DNA of 64,000 nt from Gaiellasilicea sp963794385 (GCA_963794385.1 CAWCDT010000010.1:124001-188000), one strand, 5' to 3'; numbered from the stretch's first letter, positions 13,029 through 21,840 are shown. Notes: generated from the sequence alone by a model not told the origin. Numbers and translations: made by a program.

Positions 13029-13994
13029 TCACGGCCTCGCCAGCACCTCGGCCGCGATGCGCTCCGCCCCCGGGAGGAAGGCGTCCTCGAGCGGCGGGCT
13101 GTACGGGATCGGGGAGTCGGCGGTCGCGATCCGCCAGGCGTCGTCGAGGTCGCCGAGCCCCTCTTCGGTGACGCGCGCGAGCACCTCTCCGGCCCATCCG
13201 CCGGTGAGCGGTCCCTCCTCGACGACCGCCACGCGGTTCGTCTTCGCCACCGACGCCAGGACGGTCTCGAGGTCGAACGGCCGCAGCGTGCGGAGGTCGA
13301 CGACCTCGGCCGACACGCCCTCCTGGGCGAGCCGGTCGGCCGCGGCGAGGCAGTCGTGCACGCCGTTCATCGCGCTGACGAGCGTCACGTCGTCGCCCTC
13401 GCGTACGACCACCGCGCGGCTCAGCTCGAGCGGCTCCGAGCCGTTCACCTCGCCCTTCGTCGAGTAGAGCCGCTTGTGCTCGAAGAAGAGCACGGGGTTG
13501 TCGTCGCGGATCGCGGCCTTCAGCAGCCCCTTGGCATCGGCCGGCGTGGACGGCGCGACGATCTTCAGGCCGGTCACGCCCATCACCCACGAGACGGGCA
13601 TCTGCGAGTGGATCGCGCCGAAGCGTCCGCCCGCCCCGACGACCGAGCGGATCACGAGCGGGCAGCTCTGTCGCTCGCCGGAGAGGAACCAGTACTTCGT
13701 CGCCTGGTTGATGAGGCTGTCCATCGACAGCGCCAGGAAGTCGCCGAACATGATCTCGAGCACCGGCCGCAGGCCGTTGAGCGCGGCGCCGTAGGCGGCC
13801 CCGGTGAGCGCGAGCTCGGAGATCGGCGTGTCGAAGACGCGCGTCGGGCCGTACTTCTCCGCGAGGCCGGGCGTGACGGCGAAGACCCCGCCCGCGGCGG
13901 CGACGTCCTCGCCGAAGAAGATCACGCGCTCGTCGCGCTCGAGCTCCTCGTCGAGCGCGCTGCGGACGGCTTCCCTGAACTCGATCTCGGCCAT
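13029..13994 (-). CDS. 2-oxoacid dehydrogenase E1 component, beta subunit (PdhB/AcoB-like)
   Basis: 321 residues from ATG 13994 (MAEIEFREAV), chosen because TAGGAG sits just upstream and the family begins with this motif; the ORF is open further upstream but that part is unrelated. Landmarks are FFGEDVAAAGGVF, TPISELALTGAAYGAAL, the SLINQATKYWFLS helix and the transketolase C-terminal VVDLRTLRPFD. It pairs with the E1 alpha subunit to decarboxylate a 2-oxoacid with thiamine diphosphate and acylate the E2 lipoyl group. It lies 7 bp after the E2 stop. Pyruvate, acetoin or branched-chain oxoacids are possible substrates. Confidence 0.9.
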   Translation of the reverse strand: MAEIEFREAVRSALDEELERDERVIFFGEDVAAAGGVFAVTPGLAEKYGPTRVFDTPISELALTGAAYGAALNGLRPVLEIMFGDFLALSMDSLINQATKYWFLSGERQSCPLVIRSVVGAGGRFGAIHSQMPVSWVMGVTGLKIVAPSTPADAKGLLKAAIRDDNPVLFFEHKRLYSTKGEVNGSEPLELSRAVVVREGDDVTLVSAMNGVHDCLAAADRLAQEGVSAEVVDLRTLRPFDLETVLASVAKTNRVAVVEEGPLTGGWAGEVLARVTEEGLGDLDDAWRIATADSPIPYSPPLEDAFLPGAERIAAEVLARP

Positions 13995-14001
13995 GCGACT
14001 C

Positions 14002-15198
14002 CTAGGGGACCACCAGTAGGACGGGATGCTCCAACAGATGACGGACTCTTTGCAAGAACCGCGCCGCCTCGGCGCCGTAGACGAGCCGGTGGTCGCACGA
14101 GAGCCCGACCTCCATCGTCCGGCGCACGACCAGCTCACCCGACTCCGCGACGACCGCGCGCGGCGCCACCTCGCCGACGGTGAGGATCGCCGCCTGCGGC
14201 GGGTTGATGACGGCGTGGAAGCGGCGGACGCCGAACATGCCGAGGTTCGAGACCGTGAAGGTCCCGTCCGCGAGCTCGTCGGCTGTGATCGCCCGGGAGC
14301 GGGAGCGGTCCGCCAGGCGCCGCGCCTCCGTCGCGATCTCGAAGACGGACTTGCGGTCCGCGTCGCGGATCGTGGGGACGAGCAGCGCGTCCTCGACGTC
14401 GACCGCGATCCCGACGTTGACGCGGCCGTGTCGGAGCGCCCGGCCCGGCTCGTAGGAGGCGTTCAGCGCCGGGAAGTCGCGCAGGGCGAGGGCGACCGCC
14501 CGGACGACCAGGTCGTTGAAGGACGGGACCGGCTGCCGGCCCTCTTCCTCGAGCTCGGCCCGCAGCGCCGCGGCCGCCTCCATGTCGATCTCCGCCTCGA
14601 GGGTGAACTCGGGGATCGAGGCGCGGGACTCTGCCATCCGCTGCGCGATCGTCCGCTGCGTGGCCGAGTGCGGTACCTCCGTGGTGGCGCCTTTCCCCTC
14701 GCCGCCGGCGGCCGGCGCCTCGCCCGCCGCCGCGCGGACGTCGGAGGCGACGATGCGGCCGTTCGGGCCGCTGCCGTCGAGCCCGGCGAGCCCGACGCCG
14801 AGCTCGCCCGCGAGCCGCCGCGCGAAGGGCGTGGCGCGGGCGCGACCCGGCTTCGAGGAGCGAGCCTTCCGGGGCTCGCGCGGCGCGGCCTCGGTCTCAC
14901 CGGCCGGCGCCTGGAGCCGCGGCGCCGGACGCGCGCGACCGGCGCTCCGGATCCGCGCGATCGGCTCGCCGAGCGCGGCCGTCTCGCCCGCCTCGACGAC
15001 GATCTCCTCGAGCACGCCGTCCGTCTCGGCCTCGTAGACGATCGTCGCCTTGTCCGTCTCGACCTCGACCAGCGGCTCCCCTTTCGCGACCTGCTCACCC
15101 GGCTGCTTGAGCCACTGCAGCACCGTCGCCTCCTCCATCGAGTCCGACAGGCGCGGCATCCCGATCTCCAGCAGCTCGACAGCGGGGCTCGCGCTCAC
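14002..15198 (-). CDS. 2-oxoacid dehydrogenase E2 component (lipoyl acyltransferase)
   Basis: 398 residues: one N-terminal lipoyl domain (residues ~8-83, lipoyl Lys in VETDKATIV), an Ala/Pro/Arg linker, a peripheral-subunit-binding domain (ATPFARRLAGELGV) and the acyltransferase core. The catalytic His is in SCDHRLVYGAEAA; the usual Asp of DHRxxDG is Tyr, a variant I also recall from plastid and cyanobacterial E2 proteins, so activity is likely. The GTG start overlaps the regulator stop by one base (TAGTG). Confidence 0.9.
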   Translation of the reverse strand: MSASPAVELLEIGMPRLSDSMEEATVLQWLKQPGEQVAKGEPLVEVETDKATIVYEAETDGVLEEIVVEAGETAALGEPIARIRSAGRARPAPRLQAPAGETEAAPREPRKARSSKPGRARATPFARRLAGELGVGLAGLDGSGPNGRIVASDVRAAAGEAPAAGGEGKGATTEVPHSATQRTIAQRMAESRASIPEFTLEAEIDMEAAAALRAELEEEGRQPVPSFNDLVVRAVALALRDFPALNASYEPGRALRHGRVNVGIAVDVEDALLVPTIRDADRKSVFEIATEARRLADRSRSRAITADELADGTFTVSNLGMFGVRRFHAVINPPQAAILTVGEVAPRAVVAESGELVVRRTMEVGLSCDHRLVYGAEAARFLQRVRHLLEHPVLLVVP

Positions 15199-15842
15199 TA
15201 GCGCCTCCCCAGGACGACCCAGATCGCCCGCACGACCTCGTCGCCGTCGTTGTGCAGGCGGTGGGGGGTGGTCGAGTCGAAGAAGATCGAGTCGCCCGGC
15301 GCGAGCACGACGTCCTCGAACCCGACCGTCACGCCCAGCCGGCCGCTGAGCACGAAGCCGAACTCGCGCCCGCTGTGGCGGACGAGCTCGTCCGCCGGCC
15401 CGGACTCGCCGCCTGGCGGGTAGACGGTGTAGAGGAACTCGACCTCGCGCTCGCTGTGCGTCGTCAGCCGCTCCCAGCGGACGCCGGACTGCAGGTCGAT
15501 GACGCTGCGCTCGTCTCCGCGCTGCACGAGTGCGGTGCCCGCCATGCGACCGGTGCGCCGTGCGGCACGGCCGCCGTCGCCGGGTCGAGCTCCGGCCGCG
15601 CCGGCAAAGATGTCGTCAAGCGACGCGCCGAGCTCGCTGGCCATGGCGTAGAGCGTCCGGACGGAGGGCTGGATCTTGCCGGTCTCGATCTGGGAGACGA
15701 GGCTCGGGGATACGTCGAGGCGGCGGGCGAGCTCGCGGAGGCTCAGGCCGCGCTCGGAGCGCCGCTCGCGGAGGCGCCCGCCGAGCGCGCTGCCGGTTCC
15801 CTCGATCGAGCTCCGGGCGGGTCTGGAAGGCGACTGCGCCAC
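15198..15842 (-). CDS. XRE-family regulator with C-terminal cupin sensor domain
   Basis: 214 residues. A helix-turn-helix (LRERRSERGLSLRELARRLDVSPSLVSQIETG, given here in parts: LSLRELARRLDV then SPSLVSQIE) at ~24-80 is followed by a single cupin domain (HSGREFGFVLSGRLGV ... PGDSIFFDSTTPHRLHN). Such proteins bind DNA as dimers and sense small metabolites through the cupin. It is embedded between E1 alpha and E2 in the operon, so autoregulation is likely; a palindrome over the operon promoter (18157-18173) is the candidate operator. Confidence 0.9.
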   Translation of the reverse strand: MAQSPSRPARSSIEGTGSALGGRLRERRSERGLSLRELARRLDVSPSLVSQIETGKIQPSVRTLYAMASELGASLDDIFAGAAGARPGDGGRAARRTGRMAGTALVQRGDERSVIDLQSGVRWERLTTHSEREVEFLYTVYPPGGESGPADELVRHSGREFGFVLSGRLGVTVGFEDVVLAPGDSIFFDSTTPHRLHNDGDEVVRAIWVVLGRR

Positions 15843-15843
15843 G

Positions 15844-16833
15844 TCAGCGAGCCGGAGCGAACTCCGAGCGCTCGACTGGCTCCGGGAACGGGGCGGCGAG
15901 CGCCGCCTCCTCGATCTCCTCCAGCTGGGCCTCGACCTCGCGTCCGGCGGCGTCGAGCTCCTGGCCGGTGACGCCCAGCTCGTCGCGCAGCCTGCCGGCC
16001 GCGACGGGGAGCGGATCGCGCTCCTTCCAGCGGTCGAGCTCGCCGGGAGGCCGGTAGGCCCCTGGGTCGCTCCGCGAGTGGCCGACGAAGCGGTATGTGA
16101 GCGCCTCGACGAGCTCGGGGCCGCCGCCGGCGCGCACGCGCGCCACCGTCTCCGCGGCGAGCTCGCGGACCGCGAGGACGTCCATGCCGTCGACCTGGGC
16201 GGCGTGCACCTCGAGCGCCTCGGCCCGCGCCAGGATGCTGCCCGCCGTCACCGCCGCCATCGGCGTGTACTCGCCGTAGCCGTTGTTCTCGCAGACGAAG
16301 ACCACGGGCAGCGTCAGCACCTTGGCGAAGTTCAGGCACTCGAAGAAGTACGCCTGGTTCGTCGCCCCGTCGCCGAAGTACGCGACCGCGACGGCGCCGG
16401 AGTCGCGCAGCGCCAGCGCGGCGCCCGTGGCGGCCGCGATGCTTCCGCCGACGATCCCGTAGCAGCCCATTACTCCGTGCTCGGGATCGACGACGTTCAT
16501 CGACCCGGCGCGGCCGCCGTTGACGCCGGTCGCACGGCCGAGGAGCTCGGCGAGCAGCGCCTCCGGGTCGGTGCCCATGGCCAGCAGGTGGCCGTGGCCG
16601 CGGTACGTGCAGGCGACACGATCGCCTTCCTCGAGCACGCTTGCGAAGCCGACCGCCACGGCCTCCTGGCCGGAGTAGAGATGTGTCGTGCCGTACACCT
16701 CGCCGCGCAGGAAGAGGCTCTGCACGAGGTCCTCGAAGCCGCGGATTAGCAGCATCCGGCGGTAGAGCTCGTGGGCGAGCGGGGCGTCCGTCTTCGTCCG
16801 CGCGCCGGCGCGCTGCACGTCGCTCGTTGCCAC
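15844..16833 (-). CDS. 2-oxoacid dehydrogenase E1 component, alpha subunit (PdhA/AcoA-like)
   Basis: 329 residues from a GTG start. The thiamine-diphosphate motif GDGATNQ...NNGYG is present (YFGDGATNQAYFFECLNFA), with TYRGHGHLLAMG and the GRAGSMNVVD segment typical of PDH/acetoin E1 alpha. It lies one base downstream of the M24 gene stop, and together with E1 beta and E2 gives a full E1-E2 set; no dihydrolipoamide dehydrogenase is present in the window, so E3 must be shared. Confidence 0.92.
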   Translation of the reverse strand: MATSDVQRAGARTKTDAPLAHELYRRMLLIRGFEDLVQSLFLRGEVYGTTHLYSGQEAVAVGFASVLEEGDRVACTYRGHGHLLAMGTDPEALLAELLGRATGVNGGRAGSMNVVDPEHGVMGCYGIVGGSIAAATGAALALRDSGAVAVAYFGDGATNQAYFFECLNFAKVLTLPVVFVCENNGYGEYTPMAAVTAGSILARAEALEVHAAQVDGMDVLAVRELAAETVARVRAGGGPELVEALTYRFVGHSRSDPGAYRPPGELDRWKERDPLPVAAGRLRDELGVTGQELDAAGREVEAQLEEIEEAALAAPFPEPVERSEFAPAR

Positions 16834-16834
16834 C

Positions 16835-18133
16835 TCAGCCCCCGACCTCGACCGGCTCCTCGGCGACGCGGCCGTGCACGAAGTCGGCGCCGCGCACGTA
16901 GTTGCGCCCCGCGACGAGCAGCTCGTCGGCCGGGAACCGGGTGATCACGTCGGGGCCGGTGGGCGTCACGACGACCTCCTCCTCGATCCGCGCGGCCGAG
17001 CGCCCGTCGCTCGCTGGGCAGTACGTCTCGAGCGCGAAGACCATCCCGACCTCGAGCTCCACCGGCGCGTCGAACGAGTGCAGCCGCGAGATCATCGGCG
17101 CCTCGTAGAGCCCGACGCCGAGCCCGTGGCCGAACTGCAGCCCGAAGGCCGCGTGCTCGTCCTTCATGCCGAAGTCGTCCGCGGCCGGCCAGACCTCGGC
17201 GATCTGGTCGGTCGTGACACCAGGTCGGACGAGCTCGATCGCGGCGTCGAGCCACTCACGGCACTGCTTGTAGGCGTCGAGCTGGGACGGCGTGGCGTAG
17301 CTGATGTTGAACGTGCGGTAGTAGCACGTCCGGTAGCCCATGAACGAGTGGATGATGTCGAAGAACGCCTGGTCGCCCGGCCGCAGCAGGCGGTCGGCGA
17401 ACGTGTGGGGGTGCGGGTTGCAGCGGTCGCCCGAGATCGCGTTGATCGCCTCGACGTGCTCGGAGCCGAGCTCGAAGAGCACCTTCATCGCGGCCGCGAC
17501 GACCTCGTTCTCCCTGACCCCGGGCCGGAGCATCCGGTAGATCACTTCGTACACCGCGTCGACGATCCCGGCGGCGTGGTCGAGGAGTGCCAGCTCGTCC
17601 TCCGTCTTGATCTTCCTCGCGCTCAGCATCACCGGCTGCGAGTCGGCGACGTGGATGCCATCGGCCTGCAGCGCGAGCAGCGTCGTCGTGTCTGGTACGT
17701 CGATGCCGAGCGGCTCGCCGGCCAGGCCCCGCTCGGACAGCTCGCCGTGGATCAGCGCGGCGAGCGCCTGCGGGATGCCGGTCTCGTTGCCCATCGCGCC
17801 GCGCATCGGCGACACCCACGCGCGCCAGCTCGACTCGGGAAGCCAGGGGCAGTACAGCTGGTGGTGGCGTGCGGCGGAGCCGAAGTCCCAGAGGATCGGG
17901 TCGCCGCCGCGCGGGACGAGCGCGAAGCGGATGTTCTTGTCCCGCTCCCACGTGCCGATCGCCGTACTCGTGACGTAGCGGATGTTGTTCGGGTCGAAGA
18001 GCAGCAGGGCGCCGAGGTCGGAAGCCTCGAGCGCCCGCCTTGTGTTCTCGAGGCGCGCTCGACGGAGTCGGTCGAAGTCGACCCGCTGCTCCCAATCGAC
18101 CGCCATGGTCGCCCCGCGCGACGCAATTCTCAT
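16835..18133 (-). CDS. M24-family (creatinase/prolidase-like) enzyme with an altered metal site
   Basis: 432 residues from ATG 18133, chosen for the perfectly placed GGGAGGAAAAC; an upstream in-frame start lacks one. The N-terminal creatinase domain (FDPNNIRYVTST, ILWDFGSAARHH) precedes the pita-bread domain. Of the five M24 metal ligands, the first Asp (AFFDIIHSF), His (FGHGLGVG) and both Glu (FALETY, ARIEEE) are present, but the second Asp of GYxxDxTRTF is Cys in GYRTCYYRTF. That suggests a non-peptidase role, such as creatinase-, ectoine-hydrolase- or DddP-like C-N or C-S chemistry. It is the first gene of the oxoacid dehydrogenase operon. Confidence 0.82.
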   Translation of the reverse strand: MRIASRGATMAVDWEQRVDFDRLRRARLENTRRALEASDLGALLLFDPNNIRYVTSTAIGTWERDKNIRFALVPRGGDPILWDFGSAARHHQLYCPWLPESSWRAWVSPMRGAMGNETGIPQALAALIHGELSERGLAGEPLGIDVPDTTTLLALQADGIHVADSQPVMLSARKIKTEDELALLDHAAGIVDAVYEVIYRMLRPGVRENEVVAAAMKVLFELGSEHVEAINAISGDRCNPHPHTFADRLLRPGDQAFFDIIHSFMGYRTCYYRTFNISYATPSQLDAYKQCREWLDAAIELVRPGVTTDQIAEVWPAADDFGMKDEHAAFGLQFGHGLGVGLYEAPMISRLHSFDAPVELEVGMVFALETYCPASDGRSAARIEEEVVVTPTGPDVITRFPADELLVAGRNYVRGADFVHGRVAEEPVEVGG

Positions 18134-18156
18134 GTTTTCCTCCCGCGGCTCGACGT

Positions 18157-18173
18157 GTGCAGTGATTCTGCAC
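18157..18173. promoter_or_regulatory. 17-bp palindrome overlapping the -10 element, candidate operator
   Basis: GTGCAG-TGATT-CTGCAC is a perfect inverted repeat with 6-bp arms and a 5-bp centre. It covers the predicted -10 of the M24/dehydrogenase operon, so a dimeric regulator bound here would block RNA polymerase. The operon's own XRE-cupin protein is the obvious candidate. Confidence 0.5.
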
Positions 18174-18194
18174 AAACCGTCGCCTGTGCGTCAA
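18165..18194 (-). promoter_or_regulatory. Predicted promoter of the M24/2-oxoacid dehydrogenase operon
   Basis: Minus-strand TTGACG (18194-18189), an 18-base spacer and CAGAAT (18170-18165) precede the M24 ATG at 18133 by about 30 bases, compatible with a short leader containing the GGGAGG site. Confidence 0.45.
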
Positions 18195-18278
18195 CCAGAC
18201 TAGGCTCTGTGTGGTTTCGTTCAGCCGAGGTTCACAACGGGCGACAGGCGGACAGCACCGGAGGACATCACGGCGGCC

Positions 18279-19188
18279 GTGGTTGCGAGCTTCGACGGCT
18301 GCGAGGACGAGCGGCTGCGCACGCTCGCGCAGAGCTTCGTCCACCACCTCCATGCCTTCGCGGTCGAGGTCGGTCTGACGCAGGAGGAGTGGGAGGACGG
18401 GCTCGGGTTGCTGACGGAGACGGGCAGGATCACCGACGAGCGCCGCCAGGAGTTCGTCCTCTGGTCGGATGCGCTCGGCCTCTCGATGCTCGTCGACGCC
18501 CTCGCGAACCCCGCGCCCGCGGGTGCCACCGAGTCGACCGTGCTCGGACCCTTCTACGTGCCGGGCGCGCCGCGACGGGAGTACGGCGCCGCGCTCGCGG
18601 AACGGCCGGCCGGAGACCCGGCGTGGGTCCACGGGCGCGTGCTCGACCTGGACGGACGGCCGATCGCCGGCGCCGAGCTCGATGTCTGGCAGAACGGGGA
18701 CGACCGGCTCTACGCCGTCCAGGACCCGGAAGCGCCCGAGGCGCACCTGCGCGGCCGCTTCCGCACGCGGGCGGACGGCTCCTACGCGCTTCGTCGCCGT
18801 CCGGCCTGTTCCGTACACGATTCCCGACGACGGGCCGGTCGGCGGAATGCTCGCCCGCACCGGCCGGCATCCCTGGCGGCCGGCGCACATCCACCTGATC
18901 GTCCGCGCGCCGGGCTACCGGACCGTGGCGACTCACGTCTTCGACTCGGCCAGCCCGCACCTCGACTCGGACGCCGTCTTCGCGGTGAAGCCGTCCCTCG
19001 TCCGGGATTTCGCCCGGCGGCCGGCCGACGACCCGGATCGGCCGCCGAGCGTCGAGGGCGAGTGGTACTCGGTGGAGAACGACGTCGTGCTCGTGTCCGC
19101 TCGACGAGCGCTCGTAGCCGGGCGAGCCGAGGCTCGCTGCGGGCGTCGCGTTACGTCACGAAGGGCGGCCGTCCGCTTCTCGCCATGA
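18279..19188 (+). CDS. Intradiol ring-cleavage dioxygenase (hydroxyquinol/catechol 1,2-dioxygenase type), frameshifted
   Basis: The N-terminal linker domain (LRTLAQSFVHHLHAF ... GLTQEEW) and the catalytic domain (STVLGPFYVPGAP, WVHGRVLDLDGRPIAGAELDVWQN) identify an intradiol dioxygenase, which opens catechol-type rings between the two hydroxyls using Fe(III). One extra C near 18789 breaks the frame; beyond it the iron ligands PYTIP (Tyr) and RPAHIHL (two His) follow. Homology (PEDITAA) extends upstream of the GTG used here without any start codon, so the 5' end may also carry an error. The 3' end overlaps the convergent amidohydrolase by 38 bp. Confidence 0.75.
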
Positions 19189-20686
19189 GCGCATCGTGCA
19201 CTCCCTGCGCCCGGCGCAACAGCTGATCGACGTTGGCGTCGACCAGGCGTCCCTTCCGCTTGACGAACTGCCCGGCGATGAGCACCGACTCGACGTTGCT
19301 CGTGTCCATCGCGAGGACGACCGCTCCGGTCGCGCTGTTGAACGGCGCGACGTTGATCTGGGTCGCGTCGAGCACGACGATGTCCGCCTCCTTCCCCGGC
19401 GTGAGCGTCCCGATCTTCTGGCCGAGGCCGTTCGCCTCGGCTCCGCCGATCGTCGCGAGCTTCAGCACGTCGCGCACCGTCAGCAGCTGCTCGCGGTGCT
19501 CCTCGAGGCCAGGGTCGGGAATCTCGAAGTGGAACAGGTGCTCCTGGTTCTTGAGCCCCCGCTGCAGCGCAAAGGCGGCGCGCATCTGGGTGAACATGTC
19601 GGTCGGCATGTTCGTCTCGACGTCCACGCTGAGGCTCAGCGGGATGCCGCGGTCGAGCGCCGTCTGGATCGGCGGGATGCCGTGCCCCATCTGCATCTCG
19701 ATCGGGGCGGCAACCGAGAAGAAGCCGCCGGTGTCCTCGATGAGGTCGAACTCCTGCTCGGTGAGCGTGCACGAGTGGATGTACGTCGTGTCGTCACCGA
19801 GACCGCGATGCCTGCCGGCCGCCAGCGCGTCGGAGAGTTGCTTCACCCACCCGGGCCCGTCGGCGCCGACGCCCACGTGCACGCTGATCCGCGCCTGCAC
19901 ATCCGGGTGCCGAGCGGTGTTCCACTCGGTGACGGCGAAGGGCACGCCCGCGAACTGCGGGCCGGCGGGCGCGAGGGCCAGCGTCAGCAGCTGGTCCTCC
20001 GTCGAGAAGTACTGGTCGCGGAGCCGGAAGATGTCGTTCGGATAGGGGTTCGTCGCCGGATCCGGATGGAAGAAGTTCGGCCCGTACCCGTAGACGGCAC
20101 GGATGCCCGAGTCCTTCAGCGCCTCGATGACGGCATCGCTGTGCGCCGGTGTCGTGTTGATGTGCGACCAGTCGAGCACCGTGGTCACGCCAGCGTTCAT
20201 CGCAGACAGCGCCGCGATCAGGTCGCCGAGGTACACCTCCTCGGGCGTGAGCCGCAGGGCGAAGCCCATGAGGATCGACTGTAGGTAGTCGAGCAGTAGG
20301 TCGTCGGGGCCGATGCTGCGCAGGAGCCCCTGCCACATGTGCCGGTGCGTGTCGACGAACCCGGGGATGAGGATCTTCCCCGAGCAGTCGACGACCTGGC
20401 CGCCGGCGTGGAGGTTCGGCCCGACGGCGACGATCTTGCCGCGCTCGATCAGGACGTCCGCCTTGGCGAAGTCACCGACGGCGTCGTCCAGCGTGAGGAC
20501 GATCCCGTCGCGAAGAAGGAGCCGATTCGGGTTGTTGTCCTCGCGCGCGGACGATGCAGCGAATGCGGCGGTCGGCGCCACGAGCGTCGCCGCCAGCCCG
20601 CCGGCCCCGATCTCGAGGAAGTGGCCGCGGGAGATGCCCGCCCGGCGGGTCTCCTCGGGCTCCCGGTCGTCGAAGGTGTCGGTCAT
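19151..20686 (-). CDS. Exported amidohydrolase (cytosine-deaminase/SAH-deaminase-like subgroup)
   Basis: 511 residues. A Tat-like leader (residues ~18-48, ISRGHFLEIG then AATLVAPTAAFA) lacks the second Arg, as in the tandem array at the start of the window. Barrel landmarks are the metal motif HRH in VDTHRHMWQ, NAGVTTVLDWSH, TYIHSC and LSVDVETNM, ending with GKEADIVVLDA. The family removes amino groups or opens rings of heterocycles. It has its own promoter (20818-20846). It differs clearly in sequence from copies 1-5. Confidence 0.85.
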   Translation of the reverse strand: MTDTFDDREPEETRRAGISRGHFLEIGAGGLAATLVAPTAAFAASSAREDNNPNRLLLRDGIVLTLDDAVGDFAKADVLIERGKIVAVGPNLHAGGQVVDCSGKILIPGFVDTHRHMWQGLLRSIGPDDLLLDYLQSILMGFALRLTPEEVYLGDLIAALSAMNAGVTTVLDWSHINTTPAHSDAVIEALKDSGIRAVYGYGPNFFHPDPATNPYPNDIFRLRDQYFSTEDQLLTLALAPAGPQFAGVPFAVTEWNTARHPDVQARISVHVGVGADGPGWVKQLSDALAAGRHRGLGDDTTYIHSCTLTEQEFDLIEDTGGFFSVAAPIEMQMGHGIPPIQTALDRGIPLSLSVDVETNMPTDMFTQMRAAFALQRGLKNQEHLFHFEIPDPGLEEHREQLLTVRDVLKLATIGGAEANGLGQKIGTLTPGKEADIVVLDATQINVAPFNSATGAVVLAMDTSNVESVLIAGQFVKRKGRLVDANVDQLLRRAQGVHDALMARSGRPPFVT

Positions 20687-20817
20687 TGCTGGCCTCCGTT
20701 CTGTGGTCGTGGACGACCCGTCACGCGGCCGCGCTAATCGTTCAGCCGCACGCCCTTTCGTGCTCGAGCGTCCAATGACACTGCATCGCCGCGTTAGTGA
20801 CGCTCCACACGGGCGCT

Positions 20818-20846
20818 ACCTAACCACGGCGGTCGCCGGCTGTCAA
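20818..20846 (-). promoter_or_regulatory. Predicted promoter of the 20686 amidohydrolase
   Basis: TTGACA (minus, 20846-20841), 17-base spacer, TTAGGT (20823-20818); predicted transcript start near 20811 gives a leader of roughly 120 bases. I see no other gene in 20687-20953. Confidence 0.5.
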
Positions 20847-20953
20847 CCGGCCTTGGACCCGCTTTTCGACGGGGGCGAGATGGGACGCCGAGCCGGCCAC
20901 GCGGCGAAGCCAGACCGTTCATGCACGCTGCACGGAGGCGCGTGGAAAGAGCG

Positions 20954-21310
20954 CTAGAACATCGAGCCGATGATCTGCGAGAAGCGGATCACCGTCACGG
21001 TCTCCTCCTCGGTGACGTCGCGGTTGTAGAGCTGCCCGAGGAAGCGGGTCATCTCGTCGGGCCGGCGGATCTCCGGGTTGTCGTGCTCGATCTCGCGCGG
21101 GGAGAGCTCGCGGATCTGCTTCACCTCGACCTTGTCGATCACCGCGTCGAAGATCTTCTCCCGTTGTCCGTAGCGCACGCCGACGAGCACGGTGACGATC
21201 ATCCCCTTCTTGTACTTCCCGGACTTGTCGCCGAGCCGGATGGTCGCCGTCTTGCGATGCGTGCGCAGCTGGTCCGCGACCAGCGGCGAGTAGAAGTTCA
21301 GCGCGAACAT
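20954..21310 (-). CDS. ASCH-like domain protein
   Basis: 118 residues from ATG 21310 (a GTG two codons upstream is also possible). The RKTATIRLGD and YKKGMIVTVLVG motifs resemble the ASCH fold, which is related to PUA RNA-binding domains and is thought to act on RNA. A long charged helix and the end RFSQIIGSMF follow. The gene lies 10-16 bp after the Nudix gene on the same strand, suggesting joint transcription and a role in nucleotide or RNA handling. Function otherwise unknown. Confidence 0.6.
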   Translation of the reverse strand: MFALNFYSPLVADQLRTHRKTATIRLGDKSGKYKKGMIVTVLVGVRYGQREKIFDAVIDKVEVKQIRELSPREIEHDNPEIRRPDEMTRFLGQLYNRDVTEEETVTVIRFSQIIGSMF

Positions 21311-21326
21311 CGCCACAGGGCGCCCA

Positions 21327-21764
21327 TCATAAGGCCGCGAGGCGGATGCGAGCCCTCTCCGCCATGTCGCGCTCGCCCCCGTAGGCGAGCAAGCGGGGAG
21401 CGTCGTCGAGCGGGAGCCAGCGGGCCTCGGCCACCTCCAGCTCCATCCCGGGCGGCAGCTCCCCGATCCGGCCCGACCGGTAGCGGAGCAGGAAGAAGCT
21501 CACGACCTTGAAGACGCGCGCTCCGCCGCGCCGCGTGTACACGTAGCGCACGTCGCCGAGCTTCTCGACGAGCTCGCCGGCGAGCCCCGTCTCCTCGGCC
21601 ACCTCGCGCACCGCCGTCGATGCACCGGTCTCGCCGGCGTCGATCAGGCCCTTGGGGAGAGCCCAGAGCCCCTGCGGCTTGCCGTTCGGCCTGATCACGG
21701 CCAGCCACCAGCGGCCGCGCAGCCGCCGGACGAGCACGCCTCCGGCCGAGAACTCCCGCTCCAC
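21327..21764 (-). CDS. Nudix hydrolase
   Basis: 145 residues from the GTG giving VEREFSAGGVLVRR, the usual family start; a GTG 12 codons upstream (21800) is also open. The Nudix box is complete: GLIDAGETGASTAVREVAEETGL (GxxxxxExxxxxxxREUxEExGU). It hydrolyses nucleoside diphosphates linked to another moiety; substrate unknown. It is transcribed away from groES with less than 140 bp between them. Confidence 0.88.
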   Translation of the reverse strand: MEREFSAGGVLVRRLRGRWWLAVIRPNGKPQGLWALPKGLIDAGETGASTAVREVAEETGLAGELVEKLGDVRYVYTRRGGARVFKVVSFFLLRYRSGRIGELPPGMELEVAEARWLPLDDAPRLLAYGGERDMAERARIRLAAL

Positions 21765-21808
21765 AGCCTGTTTGTAACAGAGTGGGTGTTCTCCGCGCAC
21801 GTTTCTGC

Positions 21809-21836
21809 TTGCGCATGGCTACGGCATTGATATGAT
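21809..21836 (+). promoter_or_regulatory. Predicted groES-groEL promoter
   Basis: TTGCGC (21809-21814), 16-base spacer and TATGAT (21831-21836). The transcript would start within or just before the CIRCE element. Confidence 0.6.
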
Positions 21837-21840
21837 CGCC

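Noticed and set aside
15530..18898. Several long plus-strand ORFs opposite the dehydrogenase operon
   Set aside because: Arg/Ala/Gly-rich shadows without motifs, start context or conservation, opposite well-recognised genes.
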